Part shown: positions 1-10,355 of the stretch, piece after piece
Layout of the letters: the number at the start of each line of letters is the position of its first letter
How positions within the stretch are numbered: position 1 is the stretch's first letter
NCBI RefSeq assembly: GCF_050948215.1
Contig: NC_135149.1
Location: 3,453,001 to 3,517,000, forward strand
Origin: Halictus rubicundus
Taxonomy: Eukaryota > Arthropoda > Insecta > Hymenoptera > Halictidae
Length of the DNA stretch: 64,000 bases
Direction: 5' to 3'
Made by a program: the position numbers and the translations under genes
Notes under the pieces: model-generated
What the model was told of the DNA's origin: nothing
What the model saw: the letters and a program-made list of their open reading frames with translations, nothing else
Databases searched by the model: none

Positions 1-1228
1 GCTCGATGAACTATCGAAGAGGAGGATGCAGTCTCCATTCGCCCCGATACCTCTAATTCGCGGCTGGTCAAGATAGTCGTCCTCGGCGTCGATAATTGAG
101 GAAGCGGGCGCGGGCAGCTCGGTTCGTGATTACGATTTTGTTCATTAAACGTCGATCAAGGGAATGGTTTAATGACTCCGCGGGCCTTATCAGCGACGGT
201 GGGCCCTCTCTCTCTTTCTCTCTCTCTCTCGCGAGTGTATGCGAGTACAGAGGCAGTCTGCTGCTGCTCTCTCCGCGTCGACCCGCTTATTCGTCAGTCG
301 CTTATTTCAATATTACAGTGTAATAAATACACCGAGCGCACTCGTCCAGGATTAAATCGACGAAAATTACAGATCGTCGCGATGGGAGGGCTGCGAAAGA
401 ACCAGGTAGAAGGGAGGAGGCAGAGAAAGAAGCCGGCCCGGGCAAATTACATAGATCTTGTGCAACGGTACACGCATGTACACGGCGAATTTTTGCAACC
501 TCTCTCGCTCTCGCAAATGGGAAAGAAGCGGTGCTGGATCCTGAGAGATCGTCCGGGACCGCCTATTTTATCGATCGAGACGAAGACAATGTCGGCGGAA
601 TTGATTCTGGTCTGTTGCCCGAGGCTGAAGAGCGTACCTTCTACCGTGGACTAGCGTCGGCTTAACCGATTTGCATCATTAGCGTGTATTTACGCGCTAC
701 TTGCCTGATCGCAGCCACTGGAACGTAATTTCGTTACAATGCGTATAACAAATACATATTTACCGAAACACGAAGTCTCTTTTGTGCTTTTTAAATTTGC
801 TTTTTCCGGAACGTAATAAAAATAAGGTCGTCGTTGGCCCATCGATGGGAAGCGATTCGTCAAACGTTTTTAACTTCAACAGTCGTCGGAATGGAACGGT
901 CAATTCTACTTAAATAACATTTCAGCTTGATCACCTCTCTCGGCAAATCTTAAGAAATTCTCCCATAGCGATTCCTCTTCGTTTTTCTTCGGTCTTAATG
1001 CATTCTCGATTGTTTCCATCCTTTCTCGGTTCGTTTAATATCCACTGATTTAAGACGTACGAAGCGCGACTAGAAATTAAAATGATTCTCATCGCGAAAG
1101 GATCATGGTTTCGGAGAGAGGCAGCTGCCTGTAGGTTTTTGCGGTTTAATTATTATAGAGCTGAAACCGTTTTTAATCCGGCGCCGATGAGATCGCGGGT
1201 ATAATAGCGACAGCGTTGCTGACGCGAA

Positions 1229-1250
1229 GCCGAGCCGAGCCGAGCCGAGC
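1229..1250. repeat. (GAGCC)n pentamer run
   Basis: About four and a half tandem copies of a GC-rich pentamer. Similar GC-rich pentamer runs occur at 14888, 25030 and 52858. Confidence 0.85.
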
Positions 1251-1493
1251 GAAATCCGTCGCGCGATCTCCGCGTCTCTCATGGATCACCAGGCCGACAC
1301 GCTGAATGGCCAGGCAATAATTGCTGTTTTTCAACGGAAACGGGCAAGGTATATGTGTCAGATCAGCCGCGATGCGTTTCACTGGCCTCCGGTCTATGAT
1401 AATCCGTCCTATTCTATAACCGTTCGGTGAATATCATTAAATTTTAACGATCCATCGTACGCCGCGCGCTGCGCCGAATGTCCTTCGATCGCT

Positions 1494-1495
<2 letters not shown>

Positions 1496-1542
<47 letters not shown>
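1496..1542. repeat. (CT)n microsatellite
   Basis: Perfect CT dinucleotide run of about 47 bp, followed by impure CT-rich sequence to about 1560. Confidence 0.97.
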
Positions 1543-1545
<3 letters not shown>

Positions 1546-3569
1546 CTCGACTCTCTCTTCCTTGCATCTTCCTCCGGCGTTCAGCTTGTCAGCTTCTTAT
1601 TTCGCCAGCCTTATCTTCTTGCAAATCCTCCATTCTTTTTTTCATTAACGCAAACATGCATCGCTTTCACCGTAACAGTCGCCTTTCTTTAGGACCGGCT
1701 AAAATGTTTTCTTCTCGGTGTCAGAGAAAGCGAGAACTTTATTTGATTCGATCGAGCGTTGTCCGATTAGCACACCTGCGTGTAATTAGATCCCCGTGCA
1801 AGTTCTCTTATCATTGGGGATTTTGTGCATTCACGAGAGAAACGAGTGCAGCTGCAATTTGAAAAACGGCAATAAGATTAAAAGAATCGGAGAGTATCGA
1901 TAGAATTGAAGGGATTCGTAAGTAGCTCCTGTTTCTTGCAACACGTGCAGAGAATTCACGCAAGTCGACTATCATGTAGACCGCTGTGTGAGAATAATAG
2001 CGCAACTGAAATTTCTTTTGTCGACTATTTCTTGCAGTAATATCAAGGGGATATATGTTACTAATTTTCACGAATGTACACGTTCTCTCGTGTCTTGCGA
2101 ACCGGTAGGCATCGTTGTCACAGTGGGAAGAGAACCGATAAGACTTTCTACGCTTTCTAGCCGAGCCGATAGATTCGCGAGTCGGTGATACGAAATTCGC
2201 GCGTCTCCGTCATGTTTTAACGCGCCGGTGTGTAAGAGCTAATTCTTTACCATGGCCCGTCCTTCTACTCTTATTTTACACCTGGCGAAACTCTTCCCCT
2301 CTTTCTCGTCTTTCCTCTTTTATTGCAAACTTTGCCACTTTATCTCCGCCTCGTCTTCGACTTCTGCTACGTCTCAACTCTCTTCCATAGTCGCTTATTG
2401 CTTCTTCGTCCCGTTCGCTCTCCTGGCTGCACCCTCCCCTCCCTTCTTTGCCACCCGGATTTCAGCTTCCCGTGTCATTAATTACATTACACTTCATCTT
2501 CTTCTTCTTCTTCTACCTCTTCTTCTTCGTATTCCTTTTTTTCCCCTCGAAATTTCTTCTTCCTCCTTCGGTTTCTCGAACTTCCGTCTCGAGCATTTTT
2601 ATTTATTACACAGCCCTCCCCCTGTTTATTTTTCTTCGTTACTTCGCCTCTCTTTAACTTCTCGCTTTGCATCCTCGCGGTACTCGCGCCGCGTACCCCC
2701 ACCCCCTCCCCCTTAATTGCGTGTCTTCGTTTCGACTCGCGTGTTTCGCTCTTTTTAACCCCTTGTCAACCGCGGGCTCGGACGTTTCCTCGTTCGATTC
2801 TTCTTTATGCTTTCCCGGTCGGGCGAAACGCGATTCATAAAACCGTGCGCCGCGAAATTTCACGAAATCCATCATCGGCGCACATAAATCTTGCTGTCCG
2901 CCGCGTAATTACGGATACCCCGACCACTTCCGGGCCCAGTGTCTTTGCAACGGTTGTCGGATCGTTGCTAGATCGCTGGAACACGATCCCGAGAAACCGA
3001 GAGATCGAGGAGATCGTCGAAAGTTCAAGAGATCGTTAAGCAGCTATATACACCTAGGTCAAACGAATCGATTTGTTTTCCAATAATTTTGTTCGATCGT
3101 ACAATGTACAATTACGATGTTGAAGCAAGCTCTAAAATAAAAGGGGGGAAACGATTCGGATCGTAAACGGTCGAACGAGTAGTCCTCGAAGGGTCAGCCG
3201 ACGACACGAAGGCGTTCGACCATATTAATTAATAAAAATGCGGAAACAGAGGGCCGGAAGCCTGGCAGCCATTGTCGCGCCTGCTAATCCATGGATAATC
3301 GCGAGTGCCATTAGGTCATAACAAGAAAATAAAAAGCCGGAGGAAGAAGCGGCCCGATAGAAAGAGAAAGTACGAGGACCTCGGCTTTCACGCTCGTTCC
3401 ATCCAGCAGTTAAAGGATTAAAGGACTTTTTTTAAATCCGCAAACAAACCCGAAAAAAAGGGTTAGAGCGACGCGCTCGGCAAGGAAAGGTACCCGTGAA
3501 ATCCGGTCGTAAACGCTCGTCTCGCCCGGGAAACATCGGCGGCGGTTCAATTTTCGAAAATCGCCTCTC

Positions 3570-3570
<1 letters not shown>

Positions 3571-3611
<41 letters not shown>
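3571..3611. repeat. (CT)n microsatellite
   Basis: Perfect CT run of about 41 bp. Overlapping frames read as Ser-Leu or Arg-Glu repeats and are artefacts. Confidence 0.97.
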
Positions 3612-3616
<5 letters not shown>

Positions 3617-5258
3617 TCTTAACCCTTCCGCTACCTGCCGCGTCAGCCCAAACACCGCTTTTCCACACCGAGGATCAGGAAAAAGCCAGGACCACGTTCT
3701 TTGACGTCTTTATACAACCCTCTCGAGGATTAACCGATTGCCTCCGCTAATTTGCCAAACAAACCACCAAGAAACTCAAAACAAACGTTCAATCCAATTC
3801 GGAACTGTTAGACAATCTTTCTGGAGTCGTCTGCGCAAATTAACACCTTTGGCAAATTTAACCCAACGCAATGCCGAGGGATGAAAAACTCTAATAGACT
3901 CTACTACTTTAAGCTTCAAAATAAATATAGCAAGGACAATCCCTCTTTAGTTAAATCTCTTAAGGAAATCCTTTGTCGTACAGTATCAAGCTGGGTTGTT
4001 TATGCGAAATGAAAATGTCGTGCATCAATTGTAAGAAACACGGGCCAAGTAAAATGTTCTTTCTTTCTTTACTAATTTCACTGATATCTCTACGCGCGCG
4101 TAATCTTTACACTAATTTAAATTCTACCTACCTATATTTGCCATAAACGCATAAAATTTCAAACATAGTCTACTACAATAATACAATGTCATTGTAGCTG
4201 TAAACATAATCGTACAGCAACGGGTTAAGGGTCGTCTGTCGACATCCTTAGTAAATAAAAAATAAAATGATATGAAACTTGGTTCGATTTCCTGGTTTTC
4301 AAGTTTGAACCACGCGTGTTCGAGGAGAACCGGAGCTTGAAATTTTCAATGAAAATGATCAGAAACTGTAAGATCCATATTGTCTTATGATGAAGAAAGC
4401 ACCTCCAGAGTGGGATACGCGTGGGCTCGCGAATTTAATGTAGGTCAATCGACAAATGAATTTGACAGAGGCTTGTTAAAAAGGATCGGGGGCTGTTTGG
4501 GGAGGAATTAGAGCCATTAACAGCGCTCGGAATCGAACTGTGGATCCGGCAACAATCTATGGTCGCGTAAACCTGGCAGGCACTCGTTATCAGGACGATC
4601 ACTCTCGGTTAGAGATCGCCGCAGCGCAGGAGCGTGTCGGCGTTCCTTGCCGTGTCTGGAAGATCGAGGATCGAGAATCGAGCGTCTAATATTTGACGTT
4701 CACGAGCTGAGCGGGTACGAGAGCGCGATAATCCGGGGCTTTCTGGGCGCTAATCCGCGCCGGAGTCGGGGGATTACAAGATGTAAACGGCAAGTCCTTG
4801 TCGTAAACGAGTCCCGGCGTGCTGTCTCCACGATTTCGAGAGACAGAGTCGATCCCGTTCCCTCTACCTGCCGAAACCTCGAAACTCTGCGCCGCTTCGA
4901 ATGGAAATAGAATCGATACGTCCGCCGCGTGCGAGATACGTTATCGTCCGTTGCGTATTCTCCAAAGTACATCGCCAAAAGCACACTGTTCATCGTTCGC
5001 ACAAACGTTAGTCCAAAAATGAGACAGCTCAAAGTGTTGCACAACGTGTAACGACAGTACCGAGTTGAAAGACATCAAGGTATGCACCAGCTGGAAAAAT
5101 TGCACTCGAGATGACCCCGTTGCACGTTCAACCCTTACGCAATTCTCTGAAGAAGAATAAAATATTTAAGAATAAAATATTTTCGCTAGGTTCTTAAACT
5201 ATCCGTTACACCAGAGACAACAGACAAATGGTTTGTTAGTGAATTGATTTTAATATAC

Positions 5259-5577
5259 TGTAGAAATAGGTTAAACTCCTACGTCTCGGGTGAAATGATC
5301 GGCCACCGATCTCACTGAAATACTTTATTTCACTTCGACAACTCGACTCTCAAACGGCAATCTTCAATACGTCAACTCACTCGCTCGTGACTCTCGCTCT
5401 ACTGACGCTGCTCCGTTACGAAGAACAAAAACGTTCCGCCGAAAAGCAAAACGCTATCGCCGATCGAGCGACATCGACGCGGCTCACGCACACGTGCATC
5501 TCGCGTTACACACAGTCGCACTCACTCACAACCATTCCAAACAATCATCTTGACTCAGTCACACTCGCATCCCTACA
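5259..5577 (-). mobile_element. Solo LTR of a gypsy-like retrotransposon
   Basis: A 319-bp block begins TGTAG and ends CTACA on either strand, the usual TG...CA ends of a long terminal repeat. It is flanked by a perfect 4-bp direct repeat ATAC (5255-5258 and 5578-5581). Read on the minus strand it carries an AATAAA polyadenylation signal (plus coordinates 5324-5329) about 65 bp before the end, the usual place for the R region. No gag or pol reading frame lies next to it, so it is best explained as a solo LTR left by recombination between two LTRs. A 4-bp duplication fits gypsy-type integrases; the family assignment is inference. The two ends and the duplication are seen directly. Confidence 0.78.
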
Positions 5578-5581
5578 ATAC

Positions 5582-6300
5582 TTCTGTAGGGAAAATAATG
5601 AGGAACCAGTGAAGTCAGGGAGTGGTTGTGGGAGGAATACATTTATTCGGAGTGGCTAATAATTTATGGAAGGGATCTGATCCAATGCGAATTCGAATCG
5701 AAATTGAGAGATTTCCAACTACAGTCCTGTTCCCCTAGAACGAACCAAACAAAGGGATCGTGTCACCCTCCGTCGACGGTGTATGTTTATAAAAAGAAGA
5801 GCGGGAGCCCCCTCTTCAATTATTTATCGGCCGTAATCGCGACCGTTTTCTCCTCTCTTTGTCTTCGTGACGTTTTTCTTGCAAGTACACGGATAGAAGT
5901 ATAATTTACTCTTGAAACCAGTCACCGTACTTCTGAGTAGCGAAGTATGATTGATACTATGTTAATAGAAGATGAGACGGTGTACGTAAGTTGGAAGTGG
6001 AAGTGTTGTGGAAACGTATCTGCGAACACGAAGGGAGGGAATACTGTAGAAAATTTTCGTTGCAACTTCGACTGCTTCTTTCTTGGAAGCTATTTGCTTT
6101 GAAATTTTTATTTAATTCGACCGGTGGCAACTAATGGTGCAAATATACTGTAATAACCGTTTTCCACGGCGTTCCCGATGCTTCATGAGAATACCGATTG
6201 GGGGAAGGGATGTTAAGTGAGCAATTTATATTATTTTTTCAAGAGACTGGAACACTCGATTTCCGGTCGAACAAGAATCCATTTATTCGCTCTCTTTAAA
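5582..6300. other. Non-coding stretch
   Basis: Nothing recognisable lies between the solo LTR and the start of the inverted-repeat transposon at 6303. Confidence 0.6.
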
Positions 6301-6302
6301 TA

Positions 6303-6585
6303 CGGGCTGAGTCTCGTAACGTCACGATCTCAAATAACTCGTAAGTCATTTGTTCTACGAAAAAATGTTTCGAACAAAAGTTGCATGGTTTCCTAGGGGA
6401 CGTACAGTGCTCTAATCTGTTTTTTATTACTTTGCTTATTTATCGAGATACGAGGGTCACCTTCAGCGTTTTAAATGGAATGTCTAATATTTTTTCTCAA
6501 ATTCGAATAAATTATGAAATTCCGCGTAAAAAAGTATTATACAAAGGGAGACTTAAAATGAATAATTACTGAAATATTTTCAAAT
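6303..6585 (+). repeat. Left terminal inverted repeat arm
   Basis: Pairs with the right arm (about 8420-8700) over nearly its whole length with scattered mismatches. Shared blocks include the GTTGCATGGTTT segment, the CTCTAATCTGTTTTT segment and the GTAAAAAAGTATTATAC segment. Confidence 0.85.
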
Positions 6586-7437
6586 TAATAATCATCTCCT
6601 AGGAAACACGCTCAGTCAACGTGATTCGTAAAACTCGACTTTGTTTGCGACGTCAGGCCATGTTTGTAAACAAGTTGCCGGTTAGATGTTAAAACTCATT
6701 AACATGAACTGCCTATTTAGCATCTTAGTAAATGTTAAAGTCGTATCGAGGAAGGTGCTACATGTATTATTACGATGCTCAGTAAAAGTGAAAAATACGA
6801 TATGATAATCGTTTATGGTGCGTGTGAAGAAAATGCTATAAGAGTCAAGATCTTGTACCAGGCTGAGTATCCTGATCGAAACCAGCCATCGCATTCTACC
6901 TTTTCAAGGCTTAGTAGAAGACTCAAAGAACATGGAAATTTGAACGTACAGAAACGTAAAATTTATCATAAAATTGTAAATAATGAAGGATGTCGTATTT
7001 CTATCTTAGCAGCCATTGCCCATGATCCGCACATATCAGTACACGGCAGATCTCCGGTGGTATGGGCATTAGTTAAAGAAGTGTTGCGCGTATTCTTCAT
7101 ACGGAGAACTTTGATCCGTATCACCTGTCAGTACATCAAAAGCTACATGGACAAGACTTTGAAAAACGCGTATAGTTCTGTGAGTGGTTTTTGCACCGGA
7201 TGCAAGATTCAAATGGTACATTTGTACAGACTGTTTTATGGAGCGACGAAGCCGCGTTCACAAATTGTGGAGATGTTGATACAAGAAATATGCATTATAC
7301 AGTGGAATGTGAATGTTTGGTGCGGCATAACTGGCCACCAGATCGTTGGACCGTGCTTCAATGAAAGATCGGCGTCAAATATACTCCACATTCTTCTCTG
7401 AGGTACACTACCATGCCTATTAGAAAATGTAAAGTGT

Positions 7438-7632
7438 TTAACACTTTACTGCCAAACTAGAAACCTCAAAAATTCCATAAAATCAAAGTTATTTAATGAA
7501 ATAAAAAAAAATTAAATAGTAGTCCTCCAACTTTCTTGGATTTTACAGATCCTAATAAAATTTTGTACAATGAATACCTGGACAAATAATTCCGTCACCC
7601 ACATATGGGTGACATGGCAGTCAACGTGTTAA
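7438..7632. mobile_element. TTAA-flanked piggyBac-type miniature element
   Basis: TTAA occurs at both borders (7438-7441 and 7629-7632). Just inside are CACTTTACTGCC and, inverted, CACGTTGACTGCC. The 195-bp body is AT-rich, non-coding, and has a near-palindrome at 7597-7616 centred on CATATG. It sits inside the transposase pseudogene, separating the GPCF block from the HDGCPAH block, so it inserted after the host element. TTAA duplication and 13-bp ends are the hallmark of non-autonomous piggyBac derivatives. Confidence 0.8.
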
Positions 7633-7680
7633 TACGTCAAATAATGTGGTACCAACATGACGGCTGCCCAGCACATTATG

Positions 7681-8240
7681 CTTGGTAATCGCGGCAAGTA
7701 CAGTGAATTCTCATTACGAGTCAGTGCCAACCTTACAATTTGGAGTCAGTGGAACTACCCACACCACCGCGGTGAGAGGCCGAAGCTCGAAAGCCGTCTC
7801 TCGAGTTATCTGCAACATTGTATCGGAGAAAGACACTTTCTCAGCCTTCATGTCGCTATCGCTTAATAGTCATAGGCTTTTATGACTTGTAGACGGATAC
7901 GACTCTTAGGTTTCCAGCGTGCCCTGTGAATTTCAAATGCGACGCTCGGCGACAACCTCAGATTTCGTCTAAGAATCAGTCACCAGAACGGCGCAACCGT
8001 TATTATTATAATATTATTAAGTAAAATACACTGGTTTCTCTATGTATGTCGCCTAGACCTGGATAATAAACATCGCGGAATTTCATAGGAAATTACTGAA
8101 TGGACTTCTTTATTTAAGCACATATTAGAATGAAAATAGTACAAAGTTTAACTAATTTCAATCTTTTCCCTTCTATAAGACGTTTCACTTTTATATGTTT
8201 TGTGCTTGGTAGGTTCAGAGTAAAAAAAAAAAAAGAAATG
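7681..8240. other. Second insert in the DUF4817 transposon, origin unknown
   Basis: Transposase similarity stops at about 7680 and resumes at about 8255. The DNA between, roughly 560 bp, has a GC-richer first half and an AT-rich second half and no transposase motif. A 9-bp direct repeat TGCTTGGTA occurs at 7679-7687 and 8203-8211, which could be a target duplication or chance. No terminal inverted repeats are visible. An LTR-type fragment is possible but I cannot show it. Confidence 0.4.
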
Positions 8241-8419
8241 AAGTCTATTGCGAGCCACTATCGACGGCCGAAAATATGCGAGGACGTATTATTGGTGCAT
8301 GTGCTGAAATAACTACACAAACACTGGAACAAGTTCTTCGCCCACTGATAATTCGATTACGCAAGCGCATTGACTGCAATGGACAGCACTTTGAAAACCG
8401 CTTGAAATAAAACTTGTTT

Positions 8420-8700
8420 AAAAAATATCTTAGAAATTATTCATTTTAGGTCCCACTTGGTATAATACTTTTTTACGCAGAGTTTGATAATTTATCCGAA
8501 TTTGAGAAAAAAATTAGACATTCCAAAACTAAAGGTGACCCTCATATATCTCGATAAAAAAGCAAAGTAATAAAAAAACAGATTAGAGCACTCTGGACGC
8601 CCCCCAGAAAACCATGCAACTTTTGTACGAAACATTTCTTGGTACAGCAAACAACTTAAAAGTTATTCGAGATCGTCGTGTTACGACGAGACTCGCCCTG
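8420..8700 (-). repeat. Right terminal inverted repeat arm
   Basis: Inverted partner of 6303-6585. The outer end is CAGGGCGAGTCTCGTC read inward, next to a TA dinucleotide at 8701. Confidence 0.85.
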
Positions 8701-8702
8701 TA

Positions 8703-9144
8703 CATCGAGTATACTAAGTATTCTTTAGTCTTCAAGAAAATTAAATGGTTTTGTGTAATCATTCTAAGGTTCTAAAGTACATACTTAATTTCATAAATAT
8801 TCAGGAGGTACCTACTTCGCAGGAAAATAAATTTAAATGTCCGCAAATATTTGAAGATTGTTTGCAGCACGATGACGAAATTGCAAATAATGGGTCAGAA
8901 TATTCTCAAAATCAGAGGATTTTTCCGGAAGAAAAGTCAGGAAAAATAAGCCGAAGCATCCCCGGTGGAAATTAATCATCGAGCAAACCTGCCCGAGGAG
9001 AGGAAGAGCGGAAAGAGAAGAAACAAAGAGCAAGAATGATCAAGAAAGCGTCTCAAAGCTTTACGAGACGCGAAGATTGAGCTCACGGTGGGTCGAAGGG
9101 TGGCTCGAGTGCACGACAGATAGCGAGAAAGAAAGGGGGAAACC

Positions 9145-9181
<37 letters not shown>

Positions 9182-10061
9182 GAAGAGAAAGTCTCTCTCT
9201 CTCTCTCTCTCCTCTGTTTGTCCCCCTATAGTCGACCCGACGGTGTATTACACCAGGAGCGGAGAAAAGTGGTTGCCGGCATGAATGGCCGGTGTTTTAC
9301 AACAGTGGCGAGAGCCGAATAACCCTCGTGGCTTTGTTGAATCGCGGCCTTTACGAATGTACCTGCGGTAAAAATCAGCCACTACTGTGCTGAAGGAAGC
9401 CTCAGGCTGGGCCCGGAACGGCCCGCAAAGGGTTGAAGAGCTGTAAAACGAGCCATTATCGGCCCAAGAATGTGCTGTTACGTCCTGCACCGGTCTACCT
9501 CGTTTCTTTACCGATTTAATTGCACCTAGCCCCCTCCACCTCCCACCCTTGACCCGACAAATTTGCGTTCCTCTCGCACCCTTCGCCCCTGTCGAACCTT
9601 TCAAGCTTTTTCGCCACCGACTAGCTAACTGTATTTTGACTTTATGCTTATTTTCTTACACGAGAATGCGAGGATCAATCGCGTGGGGGGTGTCTTTTCG
9701 GTTTTTCTCAAGCTTTCTAACTAAAGTGTAGTCGTCATCGGTCGGTACGTAGAATGTTAATCGTTACCGTTGCCTTTTGCTAAAGAGTCTGTTGACTCAC
9801 CGGTTCAGTGAGTCAAGGGTCTTTGATTCGAGTCTTGTTTGTCTATTTAAAAGGTAACTGCATTTTCAACGAAACGCGTATAAATGCATCAACAACGCGA
9901 TAACAGGATAATTTGTCGAAAAATATTGAAGCAAAATATTTATTAGAGATAGAGGGATGATGGAGGAAGGCATTCGTTCCAGTTTCTGATTGAACATTTC
10001 TAAAATGGCGCCGTAATTGAACACGCCGATTGTACAAAAATGGATAACTCGATAGACTCAC
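8703..10061. other. Non-coding stretch, probably intron of the zinc-finger gene
   Basis: Minus-strand sequence downstream of the GTGAGT donor at 10056-10061. Apart from the paired GA and CT runs at 9147-9211, I recognise nothing. No zinc-finger coding block is visible. Confidence 0.5.
9147..9211. repeat. Adjacent (GA)n and (CT)n arrays forming an inverted repeat
   Basis: A GA run (9147-9178) is followed after about 13 bp by a CT run (9192-9211). The arrays are reverse complements, so one strand could fold into a stem of about 20 bp. Confidence 0.9.
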
Positions 10062-10237
10062 CTGTGGGCACATCTTGCACTGGTACTTCCTCGGCGGATG
10101 CGAGTGCGGTCCACCCAGGTGGGGGTTCAGGTGCGAGGGATGCGAGGGTTTGACGGTCAAAGGTTGAGGAACCACCAGCAAGCTCGCCGGCGGGCTCCCG
10201 CTGCTGGATCCTCCGGCGCCTCGGTATTGATCCTCCC
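10062..10237 (-). CDS. Exon of C2H2 zinc-finger gene (Pro/His/Ser-rich leader and start of first finger)
   Basis: On the minus strand this exon reads EDQYRGAGGSSSGSPPASLL, a linker with VPQPLTVKPSHPSHLNPHL, and then RKYQCKMCPQ. The CxxC pair is the first half of a C2H2 zinc finger, and the exon stops right after it at CAG followed by GTGAGT. The acceptor is TTCCAG at 10238-10243, preceded by a CTAAC branch-point-like block. The exon starts with two bases that complete a glycine codon with the single base left by the microexon at 31797-31833. The first finger and all others continue in exons outside the window. C2H2 factors bind DNA in the nucleus. The finger start and leader are compatible with the rotund/squeeze/LIN-29 group, but that is a guess because the diagnostic fingers are absent. 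Exon and strand are well supported; the identity is not. Confidence 0.72.
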
Positions 10238-10355
10238 CTGGAATCATCAGATCGTCGTTAGAATCGTCTCCGAGCGGTCTCCGTCTCGCCTTGATCCGAT
10301 AAAACGCGGACAGGTTTTCTGCATCGATTTCCGGTAAACAATCGTCAAGGTGCAT
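10238..10355 (-). CDS. Possible alternative ATG-initiated N-terminal extension of the zinc-finger exon
   Basis: The frame of the zinc-finger exon stays open upstream of the proposed acceptor to an ATG at 10355, with an in-frame TAA four codons before it. The added 39 codons are acidic and protein-like: DDCLPEIDAENLSAFY, then a basic KARRRPL patch, then DDSNDDLMIPG. This could be the start of a shorter isoform made from a promoter inside the long intron. Drosophila rotund is known to make isoforms with different N-termini and shared fingers. Alternatively it is intron that stays open by chance. Nothing like a clear promoter is visible upstream. Confidence 0.4.

Larger units (their letters stand above)
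1..5254. other. Non-coding stretch, no gene recognised
   Basis: No open frame here has a recognisable domain, and none sits between convincing splice sites. The longest frames are Arg/Ser/Leu-rich, as expected from GC-rich or CT-rich non-coding DNA. The stretch holds two (CT)n arrays and one GAGCC pentamer run, listed separately. It lies downstream, in minus-strand terms, of the zinc-finger exon at 10062-10237, so it is probably intron of that gene. Exons encoding the remaining fingers were looked for on the minus strand and not found. Confidence 0.6.
6775..8412 (+). pseudogene. DUF4817-type transposase pseudogene
   Basis: The start at 6775 opens with a helix-turn-helix region (KYDMIIVYGACEENA..., then a PDRNQPSHSTFSRL segment), the N-terminal pattern of DUF4817 transposases. 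After about 7080 the true frame shifts. A different frame reads ENFDPYHLSVHQKLHGQDF and then LWSDEAAFTN, which holds the first catalytic aspartate. The first frame resumes with NVNVWCGITGHQIVGPCF. A segment expected between HNMHY and NVWCG is missing. The second catalytic block, WYQHDGCPAHY, lies at about 7645-7680, beyond a TTAA miniature element. The C-terminal stretch (MRGRIIGACAEIT, then RPLIIRLRKRIDCNGQHFEN) lies at about 8275-8408, after another insert. Frameshifts, a stop, a deletion and two insertions make it non-functional. Family recognition rests on remembered motifs, not a search. Confidence 0.8.
6303..8700 (+). mobile_element. Long-TIR DNA transposon with DUF4817-type transposase relic
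   Basis: The ends match each other in inverted orientation over roughly 280 bp (left arm 6303 to about 6585, right arm about 8420 to 8700). The outermost bases read CGGGCTGAGTCTCGTA on the left and CAGGGCGAGTCTCGTC on the right. TA dinucleotides flank both ends (6301-6302 and 8701-8702), the target duplication of the Tc1/mariner superfamily. The interior carries a decayed transposase related to the DUF4817 proteins common in ant and bee genomes. The element has been interrupted by a TTAA miniature element (7438-7632) and further unrelated DNA (about 7681-8240). The reading frame is destroyed, so this copy is dead. The arms are much longer than those of classic mariners. Confidence 0.85.

Noticed and set aside
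3618..4228. TTAACCCTT... and ...CGGGTTAAGGG as a possible element pair
   Set aside because: Only a handful of bases match between the proposed ends.
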